A DNA stretch of 56,914 bases. Source: Pontibacterium sp964228735 (lineage in GTDB: Bacteria > Pseudomonadota > Gammaproteobacteria > Pseudomonadales > Balneatricaceae). The stretch lies in contig NZ_CAXRBQ010000103.1 in the NCBI RefSeq assembly GCF_964228735.1, positions 1 to 56,914 on the forward strand. The letters are read 5' to 3'. The notes under the pieces were generated by a model. It was not told where the DNA came from. It did no database searches and saw nothing but the letters and a program-made list of their open reading frames with translations. A program made the translations under genes and the position numbers. Within the stretch, counting starts at the first letter, position 1, and the number at the start of each line of letters is the position of its first letter. Of the stretch, positions 16,321 through 25,232 are shown in pieces.

Positions 16321-17187
16321 TTAAAAGCGTGCGTTATCTTCCGGTTCCTCAACCACCGGGTTGCTAAGTTGCCCAATCCCTTCAATCTTGATGGTGACGG
16401 TGTCGCCGGGTTTCATGTAGCCACGTGGCTTCATCTTGACGCCCACGCCGGAGCAGGTGCCGGTGGCGATTACATCACCCGGCTTCAATGTACAGACGGT
16501 GGAGAGGGTCTCGACCAGTTTGTAGCAATCGAAGATCAGGTGCTCGGTGTTGGAGTGCTGACGGAGTTCGTTGTTCACCCAGGTTTTCAGCTCCAGGTTG
16601 TGTGGATCAATCGCATCGGCCGTGACGATCCACGGCCCCATCGGGCCGTGGGTGTCGAATGATTTGCCCAAGGTCCATGTAGGCGCTTTGATCTGCCAGT
16701 CACGCACGGACACGTCGTTGACGATGGTGTAACCAGCGATCACCTTGTGGGCCTGGTCGTAGGGCACATGGCGGCACTCTTTTCCGATGACCAGTGCCAG
16801 TTCACCTTCGTAGTCCAGCTTTTCCGACACCCTTGGGCGGTGGATCGCATCGTCAGGGCCGATCACACAGCTGCTCTGCTTGTTGAAGATGGTTGGAAAT
16901 TCCGGCGTATCCAGTCCGGTTTCTTCGATGTGGTCTGCATAGTTCAGGCCCACGCCAAGAAACTTCTCAGGCTGGGCAATCGGGGCTAGCAACTGAACAT
17001 CGGCCAGTGGAATGCCCTGGCCTTTTTCCGTAAGTACCTGCAGGTTGTGGCTCAGGTCTTCCAGTGCGGGAAGCAGGGCCAGCATATCTGTTGGCAGGGC
17101 GGGATCCTGAGATGTTGGGTAGACCTGTTCGTTGGCAATAACACCGGTCTGGACTTTGTCCTGATGGCGGAAGCGGGCGAGCTTCAT
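16321..17187 (-). CDS. Fumarylacetoacetate hydrolase family protein
   Basis: 288 residues from ATG 17187 (MKLARFRHQ), which has AAGGAG upstream; a longer reading frame exists but its amino end is not protein-like. FAH fold: LGVGLNYADHIEE near 79-91, the metal-binding acidic pair in LDYEGELALVIGKE near 125-138, and VNDVSVRDWQ near 158-167. The family hydrolyses or decarboxylates C-C bonds in acylpyruvate-type compounds (2-hydroxyhepta-2,4-diene-1,7-dioate isomerase type and others). The exact substrate cannot be set. It lies downstream of the TetR gene, separated by a terminator. Confidence 0.88.
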   Translation of the reverse strand: MKLARFRHQDKVQTGVIANEQVYPTSQDPALPTDMLALLPALEDLSHNLQVLTEKGQGIPLADVQLLAPIAQPEKFLGVGLNYADHIEETGLDTPEFPTIFNKQSSCVIGPDDAIHRPRVSEKLDYEGELALVIGKECRHVPYDQAHKVIAGYTIVNDVSVRDWQIKAPTWTLGKSFDTHGPMGPWIVTADAIDPHNLELKTWVNNELRQHSNTEHLIFDCYKLVETLSTVCTLKPGDVIATGTCSGVGVKMKPRGYMKPGDTVTIKIEGIGQLSNPVVEEPEDNARF

Positions 17188-17295
17188 AGTGACTCCTTGC
17201 GCGTTCTTTTTCCCCATTATGGCGCGAAACAAGGGCACTGAGAATGCACACAATGGACAGGCAAAAAGGACATGCCAGCAACGGCAGGCAAATAA

Positions 17296-17323
17296 AAAGG
17301 CCCATGCCTGCACATGAGCCTTT
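17296..17323 (-). terminator. Rho-independent terminator of the TetR gene
   Basis: Read on the minus strand: AAAGGCTCATG, six-base loop, CATGGGCCTTT, then TTATTTG. An 11-base stem with one mismatch followed by a T-rich tail, 22 bases after the TetR stop. Confidence 0.8.
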
Positions 17324-17345
17324 CGAACGACTACGCGGTTTGCAA

Positions 17346-17939
17346 TCAGTGCTTGACGATCGGCAGCGCGTTTAGCGTGTTGTTGATAATTGCGGTGTAC
17401 GTTGTTGTATCCGGACGGGTGCTGCTCATTACGCGCATACCCCAGATATTGGCCATCAGGAACTTCGCCAGCTCTTCCGGTGACGCTTGCGCCGCCAGTT
17501 CACCTTTTTCCTGTGCGCGAGTCAGTGTTTGCGCAAACATCGACTCAATCTGATCCAGATAGTTTGTGATCTTCTCCCTGATCTCATCATCTTCCGTGGC
17601 CAGTTCCAGCATGGTGTTCACCATCAGACAGCCGCGACCGATGTCGTCCATCGCGATATCCTGGCTGAAACGTTTGAAGAATTCCTGAATTGCGGCAATC
17701 GGACTATCGTTGTTGAGCAGGCACGTTGATACGCGGGTCAGGCTGTTCTGGGCGTAGGTGTCGATCACCTCCATAAACAGTCCGCGTTTGCTCTGAAAGG
17801 CGCCGTACAGCGAGCCGGGTTTCAGGTTGGTTGCTTTTACCAGATCGGTTACAGACGTTCCGGTGAATCCGGTACGCCAGAACACTTCCATTGCTTTTTC
17901 TAACACGTCTTGACGAACAAATTCGGCAGGTCTCGCCAT
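17346..17939 (-). CDS. TetR/AcrR family transcriptional regulator
   Basis: 197 residues from ATG 17939, which has GGAGGG upstream. N-terminal HTH at about 8-55 with the family pattern FWRTGFTGTSVTDLVKATNLKPGSLYGAFQSKRGLF; the rest is the ligand-binding helical domain with a cysteine in GRGCLMVN near 100. It resembles the subgroup that controls electrophile or biocide response genes (NemR/AcrR-like). Its own transcript ends at a clear terminator, so the FAH gene downstream has its own promoter. Ligand and targets unknown. Confidence 0.9.
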   Translation of the reverse strand: MARPAEFVRQDVLEKAMEVFWRTGFTGTSVTDLVKATNLKPGSLYGAFQSKRGLFMEVIDTYAQNSLTRVSTCLLNNDSPIAAIQEFFKRFSQDIAMDDIGRGCLMVNTMLELATEDDEIREKITNYLDQIESMFAQTLTRAQEKGELAAQASPEELAKFLMANIWGMRVMSSTRPDTTTYTAIINNTLNALPIVKH

Positions 17940-18054
17940 CGTCTTTCCCTCCTTGATTGATTTGCCTATTATTCCCACTCTTTGTAGAACGATCAATAAA
18001 ACGCAGTACGGCTTTTGTTGAATATTTGATCTAAATAAAGGTTTTGGTAATTAC

Positions 18055-18987
18055 GTGCTCAGATTTCTTGTAGTGACGATGCTGATTGTGGCAATTGCCG
18101 GTTGCGCCGACACGTCGCAGAAGCCCGCTGTAGCTGATTTTCAGCGTGGAATCGTGGTGCGTAGCGGTGACCAGTTTGTGCTGCGCCCCTGCTACGTTTC
18201 CAAAGAGCAGCTATTACTGGATGAAAGCGGTGAGCTGGCGCGCTGGTTCAAACAAGCACCGGTTGAATTCGAACAGGTGTATGCCGAAATGATGGTGGCG
18301 CCGGATCCAATGAACCCGGATAGATCACGGATTGATGAGCTACTGTTGGTGGGCCCTCAGCCACGGGGCTGTGAGTTCGAACTGCATGGCAACCACTACC
18401 GTGCGGCGGGCGAAAATCCGCTGTGGATCGCCGATATACGGGACGAAGGTATTCGGGTGCATGTGCGCGGTTCGTTACGGCAACTGCTTTTTCCGTTGGT
18501 GGAGCCGGAAGAGACCGGAAGAACTATGTCCTGGAGTAGCACACTGGAGGTTCAGGAAGGCTATTCCGTTGAGCTGAAACTTACGCGCGAAGCGTGTTAT
18601 GACCGCTTCGGGACCCTTTACCCCTATACTGCGAATATCTCTGTATACGATATGACATTTGATGGCTGTGGCCGCCGGGGCAACTTGGCGCGCAGCAGTA
18701 TCGCAGCAACCTATACCTACAGTGACGGTATCTTGTCTTTGATGGCGGTGTTGGAGCCGGACGGTAACCTCGCCTTTACCGATCTGCGCCAGGGTGAATC
18801 CGGCAGCATAGCGAGTTATCTCAAAGGGCACTGGCGCTTACTGGAGAGTGGCCGTGTTCAGTTGGAACTGGAGCGGGAATCCGGTACACGGCAAGTGCTG
18901 TTCTTTGAGCGCGAAAGTGACGGAGCACTGCGTCTTAAGTTCGGTCACAAAACGTATCGTGAGGGGCTGTTGCTGCATCGACAGTAA
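18055..18987 (+). CDS. Lipoprotein with COG3650-like C-terminal domain
   Basis: 310 residues. GTG start gives a complete lipoprotein signal with lipobox IAGC (lipidated C17). The middle resembles COG3650-type extracellular domains: ACYDRFGTLYPYTANISVYDMTFDGCGRRG near 186-215 fits the pattern of a short beta-barrel domain with a conserved cysteine pair. C-terminal third may repeat an NlpE/META-like beta fold. Probably anchored in the outer membrane. No operon partner. Function unknown. Confidence 0.72.
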   Translation: MLRFLVVTMLIVAIAGCADTSQKPAVADFQRGIVVRSGDQFVLRPCYVSKEQLLLDESGELARWFKQAPVEFEQVYAEMMVAPDPMNPDRSRIDELLLVGPQPRGCEFELHGNHYRAAGENPLWIADIRDEGIRVHVRGSLRQLLFPLVEPEETGRTMSWSSTLEVQEGYSVELKLTREACYDRFGTLYPYTANISVYDMTFDGCGRRGNLARSSIAATYTYSDGILSLMAVLEPDGNLAFTDLRQGESGSIASYLKGHWRLLESGRVQLELERESGTRQVLFFERESDGALRLKFGHKTYREGLLLHRQ

Positions 18988-19018
18988 CGCCCCAACGCTT
19001 GATACCTGATTGAACTAT

Positions 19019-19756
19019 CTACCCGTTTAACAACAGATCCTTGGCTTGGTTGATCTTGGCGGCCAGGTAGTCGCTACCTCCGCGATCCGGGTGTACCTTC
19101 TGCATCAGGCGGCGGTGCGCTTCGATAATGCTCTTTTCATCCGCATCAGGCGTGAGACCCAGAATGCTATAGGCTTCGTCGCGACTCATGGGGCCACTGC
19201 TGTCGCCGGCATGGTTGTGCTGGGAATGAGTGCCGGGATCATCTTCCCGCCAGCTATCACCAAAGCGTTTATCCAGGTACGCCTCCAGCAGTCGTGCCGA
19301 CTCAGTGTCTTTCTGACGGCAGTAGGTCAGTAGCTGGATAAACTCCTGTTCGCTCAGATCGCCCAGCTCCCGGCCCTGCAGAGGGCCATTCAGTACCGTG
19401 CCGTACATGACGCCAGAGTCATGATCCAGCGTCATCTTGATGATGGCCGTCTGAACTTCGGAGTGATTGCCGCCGCTGTGTTGTCCGGCCTGGCGCTGAT
19501 CATAGAGATTTTTCAAAAATGGCAGGAAACGGATAATCAGGGGCAGGAGTTTGCGCATAAATGGCAGTACACCGGCGATCAGTACGCCGAGCCAGTGCAA
19601 TCTGCCGGTCACCGCCAGATACACCAGTGCCATGATCACCAGCGTGGTCACCACTTTGATCACTGCGGCCCGTTGCTGTTTGACCGGTTGAGACTTAACC
19701 CAAAGCATGCCAACCACGGCAACAATGCCCAGTAGTACCAGACCCAATGGATGCAC
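19019..19756 (-). CDS. Membrane-anchored J-domain protein
   Basis: 245 residues: membrane helices at about 3-20 and 33-55 with a third hydrophobic stretch near 57-80, a middle linker rich in Gln and His, and a C-terminal J domain (about 190-245) with the HPD motif at 222-224 (KVHPDRGGSD). The end, LAAKINQAKDLLL, is like mitochondrial Pam18/Tim14 and bacterial DjlC-like proteins. HPD implies stimulation of DnaK ATPase at the inner membrane. The VWA-like gene lies upstream (97-base gap, same strand) and may be functionally linked. Confidence 0.87.
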   Translation of the reverse strand: MHPLGLVLLGIVAVVGMLWVKSQPVKQQRAAVIKVVTTLVIMALVYLAVTGRLHWLGVLIAGVLPFMRKLLPLIIRFLPFLKNLYDQRQAGQHSGGNHSEVQTAIIKMTLDHDSGVMYGTVLNGPLQGRELGDLSEQEFIQLLTYCRQKDTESARLLEAYLDKRFGDSWREDDPGTHSQHNHAGDSSGPMSRDEAYSILGLTPDADEKSIIEAHRRLMQKVHPDRGGSDYLAAKINQAKDLLLNG

Positions 19757-19853
19757 AATTTACTCCCTATAAATGCAGAACAGATCTTACAGGTTAGTAT
19801 ATCGTTTTTTACCGGAGTTCAGATCAATTGAGTGTGGCCAAAGGCTATGTAGT

Positions 19854-20567
19854 TCAGTGGCCTTTGAGTTGATGGGTGAGTTGCAGCACTTCGCCGCTTT
19901 TGTCTTTCGCGAAGTTTTCCAGTGCCTTAGGGCCACCGGCTGCGTACACCGCCACCGCTGCAAGCAACTGCCGAAGGATCTGTGCGCTGCCAGCATTAAA
20001 GCTGCAGTAAGCACCACCGGAGAGGCGGGCAATCTCTTTGAAGGCGCGTTTAGCGACCAGCTCATTGCCTTCCTGAAAGATAAAGACGGGCGTGCTCAAC
20101 AAGCCCAGTTCACCGGCCAGGCGTGCGAGCTTGTCAGCCGGTTCTTCGAGGCAGTCTCCGATAAAGATCACCGCCTGAATCTTACGGGTGCGTGTTTCCA
20201 GCAGGGCGTGATTGAGTACCCGTAACAGCTGGGTTTGCCCAGCAACACAGCTGACCCGGTTCATCCGGTCGAGTAGAGCGCGGGTATTGTTAAACCAGCC
20301 GGTGTGCTCGAACAGACCGTATCCTTGGTAGTAGCAAAGCTGGACCTGCAGGCCGCCGATCTTGCCGGCTTCCAGAAACATTTCGCTTTGCAGGTGACAG
20401 GCTTGATCCCAGGTGCGCTGCCGACTGGCGGTGGCATCCAGCGCGAACAGCAGGCGGCCTTCGGCACCCGTGTTGAGTGTGGCGGGGGCGTTGGATACCT
20501 GCTCCAGAAATGCATCCAGTTCATGTTTGGATGACACTTTAACCGGGTGTTTATCGTTGCTGCTCAT
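19854..20567 (-). CDS. VWA-like domain protein
   Basis: 237-residue cytoplasmic protein. GRLLFALDATASRQRTWD near 37-54 has the position and shape of a VWA first strand, with DATAS in place of the canonical DxSxS metal motif; KIQAVIFIGDCLEE near 132-145 fits the later strand with the conserved aspartate. The region around ARLSGGAYCSFNAGSA near 183 is also VWA-like. Found next to the membrane J-domain gene in the same direction. Suggested role: chaperone-linked adaptor; this is inference. Confidence 0.7.
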   Translation of the reverse strand: MSSNDKHPVKVSSKHELDAFLEQVSNAPATLNTGAEGRLLFALDATASRQRTWDQACHLQSEMFLEAGKIGGLQVQLCYYQGYGLFEHTGWFNNTRALLDRMNRVSCVAGQTQLLRVLNHALLETRTRKIQAVIFIGDCLEEPADKLARLAGELGLLSTPVFIFQEGNELVAKRAFKEIARLSGGAYCSFNAGSAQILRQLLAAVAVYAAGGPKALENFAKDKSGEVLQLTHQLKGH

Positions 20568-20651
20568 AGACGATTCCTTCGTTGATCCTTATGAGTATAG
20601 CGAGGCGGCCGAGCAACGGGTATTGCAGAGAGTGGGGGCTTAGGCGGCGGG

Positions 20652-20695
20652 AAAAGTGCCGGGCCGCCTGTGATACATCCGTGTACGGCCCGGCA
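20652..20695 (-). terminator. Terminator of the OlsF-like gene
   Basis: TGCCGGGCCG (minus strand) pairs with CGGCCCGGCA across a 19-base loop, followed by CTTTTCCC, about 22 bases after the acyltransferase stop. Perfect 10-base GC-rich stem and a short T-run. Confidence 0.7.
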
Positions 20696-20716
20696 AGGGG
20701 TTACTTGTTGTCCGGG

Positions 20717-22426
20717 TTATTCACCCATGTAGCGGGTACGTTTTTTGGGCTTAACGTACTCCAGGTCGACCAGTACCAGGCCGTCTACGCAGTAGTTGAA
20801 GTCGGCATCCACACCGAAGTCCAGGAAACGCACGCCGCCGTCTTCACACAACTCGCTGTATTGCTTATACAGGGTTGGTACGCTCACGCCGAGGAACTCC
20901 ATCTGTTCCTTCATCAGGCGGAAATCTGCTTTGTAGTCGTCGCCGTCAAACATACGTTCCATGTTCTGCACGGTGGCATCGTCAAACTGGTAGGGAGAGA
21001 AGGAGCGACCCAGATATTCGTTATCGCGGAAGTAGTGGCTGTAGAACCAGATCAGCATGTCCTTGGCCGCTTTCGGGTAGGAATTGCTGAGGCTAACGGG
21101 GCCGAACATGTAGCGAACATCCGGGTTCTTGCGAAGGTATGCCCCGATACCGTACCAGAGGTAGTCCAGGCTGCGTTTGCCCCAGTACTTGGGCTGGACG
21201 AAACTGCGGCCTAGCTCGATACCCTTGTCGAAATACGGCTCCATCTGTTCGGTGTAGTTGAACAGCGTGGCACTGTAGAGGCCCTGGTCTTGGTTTTCGC
21301 GCAGCTTAAACGCTTCCGCCAGGCGATAGGCGCCCGCGATCTCCAGTTCTTCTTCGTCCCACAGGATCAGGTGGCGGTAGTAGTTGTCGTATTTATCCAG
21401 ATCTTTCTTCTCACCGGTGCCTTCACCCACACAACGGAAAGCGATTTCACGCAGACGCCCCACTTCATTGATGACTGCGGAATCGGCGCGGTAGTCGAAT
21501 AAGTAGATCTTTTTTCCATCGGAGGTTTCCCCCAGCAGCTCAGATTCTTTCAGCTCCTGCTTGATGATCTGGCGGTCTTCCGGGTGAGCGATGGTTTTTT
21601 CCGTAATAAAGAGCGGCTTACGACCCTTGGCGATGCGGTACAGGTGCTTTTTCAGCAACTTGCACTTTTCCTGGGTGGAAACCGGTACCGCGTCCAGTTG
21701 GCTGAACGGGATTGGTTCACCCACCTTCATCGGAATGGATACGGATTTTTTATTGAACATCTCACGCGCCAGCAGCAGCGTGGAGAGGTTGCGGTTGATG
21801 TACGACGCACCATAAAACAGGGAAGAGTTCTTACCACCGATGAAGGTCGGCAGAATTGGTGCGTTGGCCTTGCGGGCAAATCGGATAAAGCCGCTGTTCC
21901 ACTTACCGTCTTTAATGCCAGTCACGCCTGCACGGGATACTTCCCCCGCCGGGAAGACAATCACTGCTTCTTCGTTCTGCAGTGCTTCCACGATGCGGGC
22001 GATATCACGCTTGCGGGTGCTTTTGCCCATGTTGTCCACAGGCAGAAAGAGCGATTTCAGCGGATCGAAGTTCATCAGCAGATCGTTGGCAACGATTTTT
22101 ACGTCACGACGCACTTCGCCGATTGCCTTCAGCAGGGCCAGGCCGTCGAGGGCGCCCAGTGGGTGGTTAGCAACAATCAGAACGCGACCGCTCGATGGAA
22201 TGTTCATGCGGTCTTTGTTGCTCATGGTGTAACTGAAGTTGAAGTACTCCAGTACACGGTCAATAAATTCGAAGCCGGTCGCATCATCGTTCTGCACCAG
22301 GAAAGAGTTGATCTCGTCTTCACGGATCAGGCGGCGCAGCATAAACAGAGTGGAGCGTTTTACCGGTGCAGGCTTCTGCACAAACGCTGGGTATTTATTG
22401 GTCAGAGCTTTTTCAACGTTGATCAC
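20717..22426 (-). CDS. olsF: Bifunctional acyltransferase, OlsF-like ornithine lipid synthase
   Basis: About 569 residues. N-terminal half: PlsC-type acyltransferase with HPLGALDG (about 88-95) and VFPAGEVSR (about 157-165), then WNSGFIRFA. C-terminal half: N-acyltransferase of the OlsB/hemolysin-like GNAT type with REIAFRCVGEGTGEKKD, YDNYYRHLILW and EIAGAYR (about 335-385). This two-domain order is that of OlsF, which makes ornithine lipids without phosphorus in Serratia and Vibrio. GTG 22426 is chosen (MINVEKAL, GAAGG eight bases upstream); GTG 22435 is three codons longer. Likely inner-membrane associated; possibly induced by phosphate limitation, but no clear Pho box was found. Confidence 0.75.
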   Translation of the reverse strand: MINVEKALTNKYPAFVQKPAPVKRSTLFMLRRLIREDEINSFLVQNDDATGFEFIDRVLEYFNFSYTMSNKDRMNIPSSGRVLIVANHPLGALDGLALLKAIGEVRRDVKIVANDLLMNFDPLKSLFLPVDNMGKSTRKRDIARIVEALQNEEAVIVFPAGEVSRAGVTGIKDGKWNSGFIRFARKANAPILPTFIGGKNSSLFYGASYINRNLSTLLLAREMFNKKSVSIPMKVGEPIPFSQLDAVPVSTQEKCKLLKKHLYRIAKGRKPLFITEKTIAHPEDRQIIKQELKESELLGETSDGKKIYLFDYRADSAVINEVGRLREIAFRCVGEGTGEKKDLDKYDNYYRHLILWDEEELEIAGAYRLAEAFKLRENQDQGLYSATLFNYTEQMEPYFDKGIELGRSFVQPKYWGKRSLDYLWYGIGAYLRKNPDVRYMFGPVSLSNSYPKAAKDMLIWFYSHYFRDNEYLGRSFSPYQFDDATVQNMERMFDGDDYKADFRLMKEQMEFLGVSVPTLYKQYSELCEDGGVRFLDFGVDADFNYCVDGLVLVDLEYVKPKKRTRYMGE

Positions 22427-22469
22427 GTTGTACACCTTCGTTTGTTCGTGTCGTGTGAAAAATATATGG

Positions 22470-22501
22470 AAGATTTGTGACTGACCGTTGACGCAAATCT
22501 T
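22470..22501. promoter_or_regulatory. Inverted repeat between olsF-like and ABM genes
   Basis: AAGATTTG (22470-22477) and CAAATCTT (22494-22501) are perfect 8-base complements with a 16-base spacer, centred between the two divergent gene starts. Could be an operator for either gene. No known consensus matched. Confidence 0.3.
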
Positions 22502-22580
22502 ACGCTTTGATGACGGTTGGCGGGGCGGCTGAAAACGGGTTTAATCAAGGCAACAATGTTTAATAGCAGGAGCAGGACTG

Positions 22581-22886
22581 ATGCAATTTGTGGTGGCAAA
22601 TCGAATCTACGTGGCAGATGGCTGGCAGGAGACCTTTGAAGAGCGCTTCCGGAAGCGGGCGGGTGAGATCGACAAGCAGCCTGGGTTTGTGCGTATGGAA
22701 GTTCTGCGTCCGGCGAAAGAGGGGATGCCTTACATCGTGCAGACGCACTGGGTGGATAAAACCAGTTTTGATGGGTGGGTCGGGAGTGAAGACTTCAAAC
22801 GGTCCCACTCAAATCCTCTACCGAAAGAGGCGTTCAGCCAGAAGGGTGGGTTGGAGATGCACGAGGTGATTATCTCTACTGACTAA
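22581..22886 (+). CDS. Antibiotic biosynthesis monooxygenase (ABM) domain protein
   Basis: 101-residue dimeric ferredoxin-like alpha/beta protein. Seen: VVANRIYVADGWQETFEERFRKR, then PGFVRMEVLRP and THWVDKTSFDGWVGSEDFKRSH, the ABM/HmoA pattern; the Asn-Trp-His trio of IsdG-type heme oxygenases maps to N7, W59 or W66 and H80 only loosely. AGGAG precedes the ATG. Members degrade heme or act as quinol monooxygenases. No heme uptake genes adjoin. Confidence 0.85.
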   Translation: MQFVVANRIYVADGWQETFEERFRKRAGEIDKQPGFVRMEVLRPAKEGMPYIVQTHWVDKTSFDGWVGSEDFKRSHSNPLPKEAFSQKGGLEMHEVIISTD

Positions 22887-22916
22887 GTTGAGCTGGGCCG
22901 CGGATGCCTGTCTGCA

Positions 22917-23921
22917 CTATTTGCTAAACAGGATCTCAAGACGGGTTGTGATAGAGAACTCAGGGTCGAAGTCTTCATCGCGTGGCCAGCTTACTGCGGG
23001 CACCACATCCAGGTAGAGCTTATCTTTATAAAGCGGTTGTCTATAGCGCAGGTTAATATAGTGCTCGCTGGAGCGCAGGGATGGTTTGGTTTCACCCAGA
23101 AAACCAAGCTCATAGGTGAGGGTGGTGCGGTTTGCCAAATACTGTTTCAGAGTAAATATCTGTGCCAGGTCTGTGTTATGGGTATTTTCTTGCCATTGGG
23201 CTTCTGATTTAACTTGCCATAGGAAGCGTTCGCCCGCTGGCCGTGAAAACAACAGTTGTAGTCGTGTACCAAACCCATCCGAATGGAAGTAGTAGATCGA
23301 CTGCTGGAATTGGCCGTGCCACGCAGAATCGATATCCAGTTCTCGCCGGGCTTTCAGGCGGGCAAACGGATCAAGTGAAGCCCTTAACCTCAGCCCCAGT
23401 TCAGGGCGCAGGTACCAGTCTTCCAAGTCTTGCTCCTGGCTAATGCCGCCGTAGAAGCTGTCATCATCACTGCTGGGGCTGATATCATCTTCCCGGTTGG
23501 TACTCTCCAACGTTTCCCTCTCGTCTAGCTGGTTTTCGATAAACAGGTTCCAGCGCTGCTTCATAGAAGGCAAGTCTAAGCGTACCTTCAGATCTCCATC
23601 TTCACTCAATCCGTCATCTTCTTCCCAGCGCGCGCCGAGGCGTAATCGCAGGTAGCTGTTGTGCTCTAACAGCTCGTAGTTGTCGCCAGCGAAGAAGCTG
23701 TCGATGGACGAAACCATGTCATAGAAAGATTCGGTCCAGTTATCGTGTTGCTCGATCCACCAGTCGTATCCGGTTGGAGATGTATCAGGGGTTTGAGGAG
23801 GGGATGAGATGAGGGGGATAGCTTCAGTTTGTTCACTATAGGCATATGGAGCCGTAGCGACTAATAACCAGACTAGGCTACATATGAAGGTATTCCGGAA
23901 ACTGGTCCATTGTTGGTTCAT
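22917..23921 (-). CDS. Hypothetical exported beta-barrel-like protein
   Basis: 334 residues from ATG 23921 (AGGA nine bases upstream; a GTG 21 bases earlier is possible). Signal peptide with cleavage after AYS near 27, an acidic/Ser-rich linker, then alternating short strands with aromatic ends (YLRLRLGARW, GLRLRASLDP, YINLRYRQPL) and C-terminal LEILFSK. It looks like an outer-membrane beta-barrel, but the last residue is K rather than the usual F. No family recognised. Divergent from dinB; the LexA box lies 100 bases upstream of its start. Confidence 0.65.
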   Translation of the reverse strand: MNQQWTSFRNTFICSLVWLLVATAPYAYSEQTEAIPLISSPPQTPDTSPTGYDWWIEQHDNWTESFYDMVSSIDSFFAGDNYELLEHNSYLRLRLGARWEEDDGLSEDGDLKVRLDLPSMKQRWNLFIENQLDERETLESTNREDDISPSSDDDSFYGGISQEQDLEDWYLRPELGLRLRASLDPFARLKARRELDIDSAWHGQFQQSIYYFHSDGFGTRLQLLFSRPAGERFLWQVKSEAQWQENTHNTDLAQIFTLKQYLANRTTLTYELGFLGETKPSLRSSEHYINLRYRQPLYKDKLYLDVVPAVSWPRDEDFDPEFSITTRLEILFSK

Positions 23922-24003
23922 TGGGATGCATCCTAATTTCACATCATCGTACCGAATGAACGGTCCTTTCAGGTCAGTTTAGTACAGGTGGTGTGTGATA
24001 ATT

Positions 24004-24040
24004 TTGACTGAGCACTGTTGGTCTGTATGTTTATACAGTA
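24004..24040 (+). promoter_or_regulatory. LexA box and promoter of dinB
   Basis: CTGTATGTTTATACAG (24023-24038) fits CTGT-N8-ACAG, with TA following as in E. coli sites. It covers the -10 of a probable promoter: TTGACT (24004-24009), 16 bases, TATGTT (24026-24031). Repression by LexA would block polymerase directly. The dinB start is 107 bases downstream. Confidence 0.85.
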
Positions 24041-24146
24041 TTATTGGTCCCATGATCTGATCTGTTTGTATACTGATCGTTGATCCATCGTTCTTGGGCT
24101 TAAAAGCTAGAACCTTGTTTATTCCTAAGTTGTGGAACTGAGGGGC

Positions 24147-25205
24147 ATGGGCCAACGAAAAATCATCCACTGCGATTGTGACTGCTTTTACGCGGCTGTT
24201 GAGATGCGGGACAACCCTGCGTTGGCCGAGATTCCTCTGGCGATAGGCGGCAGCTCCGACCGGCGTGGTGTGATCTCTACCTGCAACTACCTTGCCCGTG
24301 AGTTTGGTGTGCGTTCGGCAATGGCTACCGCACGGGCAATCAAGCTTTGCCCAAACCTGACCGTGATACCGGGCAATATGGAGAAGTACCGGCAGGTTTC
24401 CCAGCAGATCATGGCGATATACCGTGACTACACCGACCTGATTGAACCGCTCTCCCTCGATGAAGCTTACCTTGATGTTACCGATTGCGATCACTGCAAG
24501 GGCAGCGCCACGCTGATTGCCCAGGAGATCCGTGAGCGGATCAAAAAGGAGGTGGGCATTACCGTGTCCGCCGGTGTGGCACCGTCCAAGTTTTTGGCCA
24601 AAATTGCGAGTGACTGGGATAAGCCGGATGGTCTGTATGTGATCCGGCCGCAGGATGTGGAGTCCTTTGTTGAAGTTTTGCCGGTGGAAAAGATTTTTGG
24701 TGTGGGCGAGAAAACCGCTGCCCGGCTGCATAAACTGGGAATTAAGACCTGCGGTGACCTGCGCGGGTACACGCTCGCGCAATTAGTGGATCACTTTGGC
24801 AGCTTCGGTAAGCGGCTGTATGAACTGTGCCGGGGGATCGATGATCGCCCGGTGAAAGTGAGCCGGGAACGTAAGTCGATCAGTGTGGAGCACACCTATC
24901 CGGAAGATCTGCATGACCTTAACCAGTGTCTGCAACAACTGCCGATGTTGATGGAGAGCCTCGCAAGGCGCTTTGAAAAACATCGGGACAAACGTACGGT
25001 AACCGGGGCCGTGGTGAAGGTGAAGTTTGCCGACTTTACCCAGACCACAGCCGAACACGCCGCTGAGCAGCCTGATATGGAGCTATTTGCCGCGCTCTTG
25101 CGGGAGGCCTGGGAACGTGGACATAAACCAGTGCGCCTGCTCGGAGTAGGTTACCGGTTGGGGCAGTACCAGCCAAAACAGGGCGAGCAGCTCCGATTGC
25201 TGTGA
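24147..25205 (+). CDS. dinB: DNA polymerase IV (DinB), Y-family
   Basis: 352-residue translesion polymerase without proofreading, SOS-induced. Start at ATG 24147 (MGQRKIIHCDCDCFYAAVE) by comparison with E. coli MRKIIHVDMDCFFAAVE; GTG 24132 adds five residues. Catalytic carboxylates are in HCDCDCF near 8-12 and SLDEAYLD near 99-106. Thumb HhH region IFGVGEKTAARLHKLGIKTCGDL near 180-202. The little-finger domain follows; the chain stops at LRLL without a canonical beta-clamp motif of the QLVLGL kind being obvious. LexA box upstream. A deaminase gene follows after 27 bases and may be cotranscribed. Confidence 0.95.
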   Translation: MGQRKIIHCDCDCFYAAVEMRDNPALAEIPLAIGGSSDRRGVISTCNYLAREFGVRSAMATARAIKLCPNLTVIPGNMEKYRQVSQQIMAIYRDYTDLIEPLSLDEAYLDVTDCDHCKGSATLIAQEIRERIKKEVGITVSAGVAPSKFLAKIASDWDKPDGLYVIRPQDVESFVEVLPVEKIFGVGEKTAARLHKLGIKTCGDLRGYTLAQLVDHFGSFGKRLYELCRGIDDRPVKVSRERKSISVEHTYPEDLHDLNQCLQQLPMLMESLARRFEKHRDKRTVTGAVVKVKFADFTQTTAEHAAEQPDMELFAALLREAWERGHKPVRLLGVGYRLGQYQPKQGEQLRLL

Positions 25206-25232
25206 TTGCCGTGATGGAAAGGAGTTGGATGG

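Noticed and set aside
23979..24782. 267-codon minus-strand frame over dinB
   Set aside because: Antisense to a clear dinB with conserved motifs; no ribosome-binding site and no recognisable domain.
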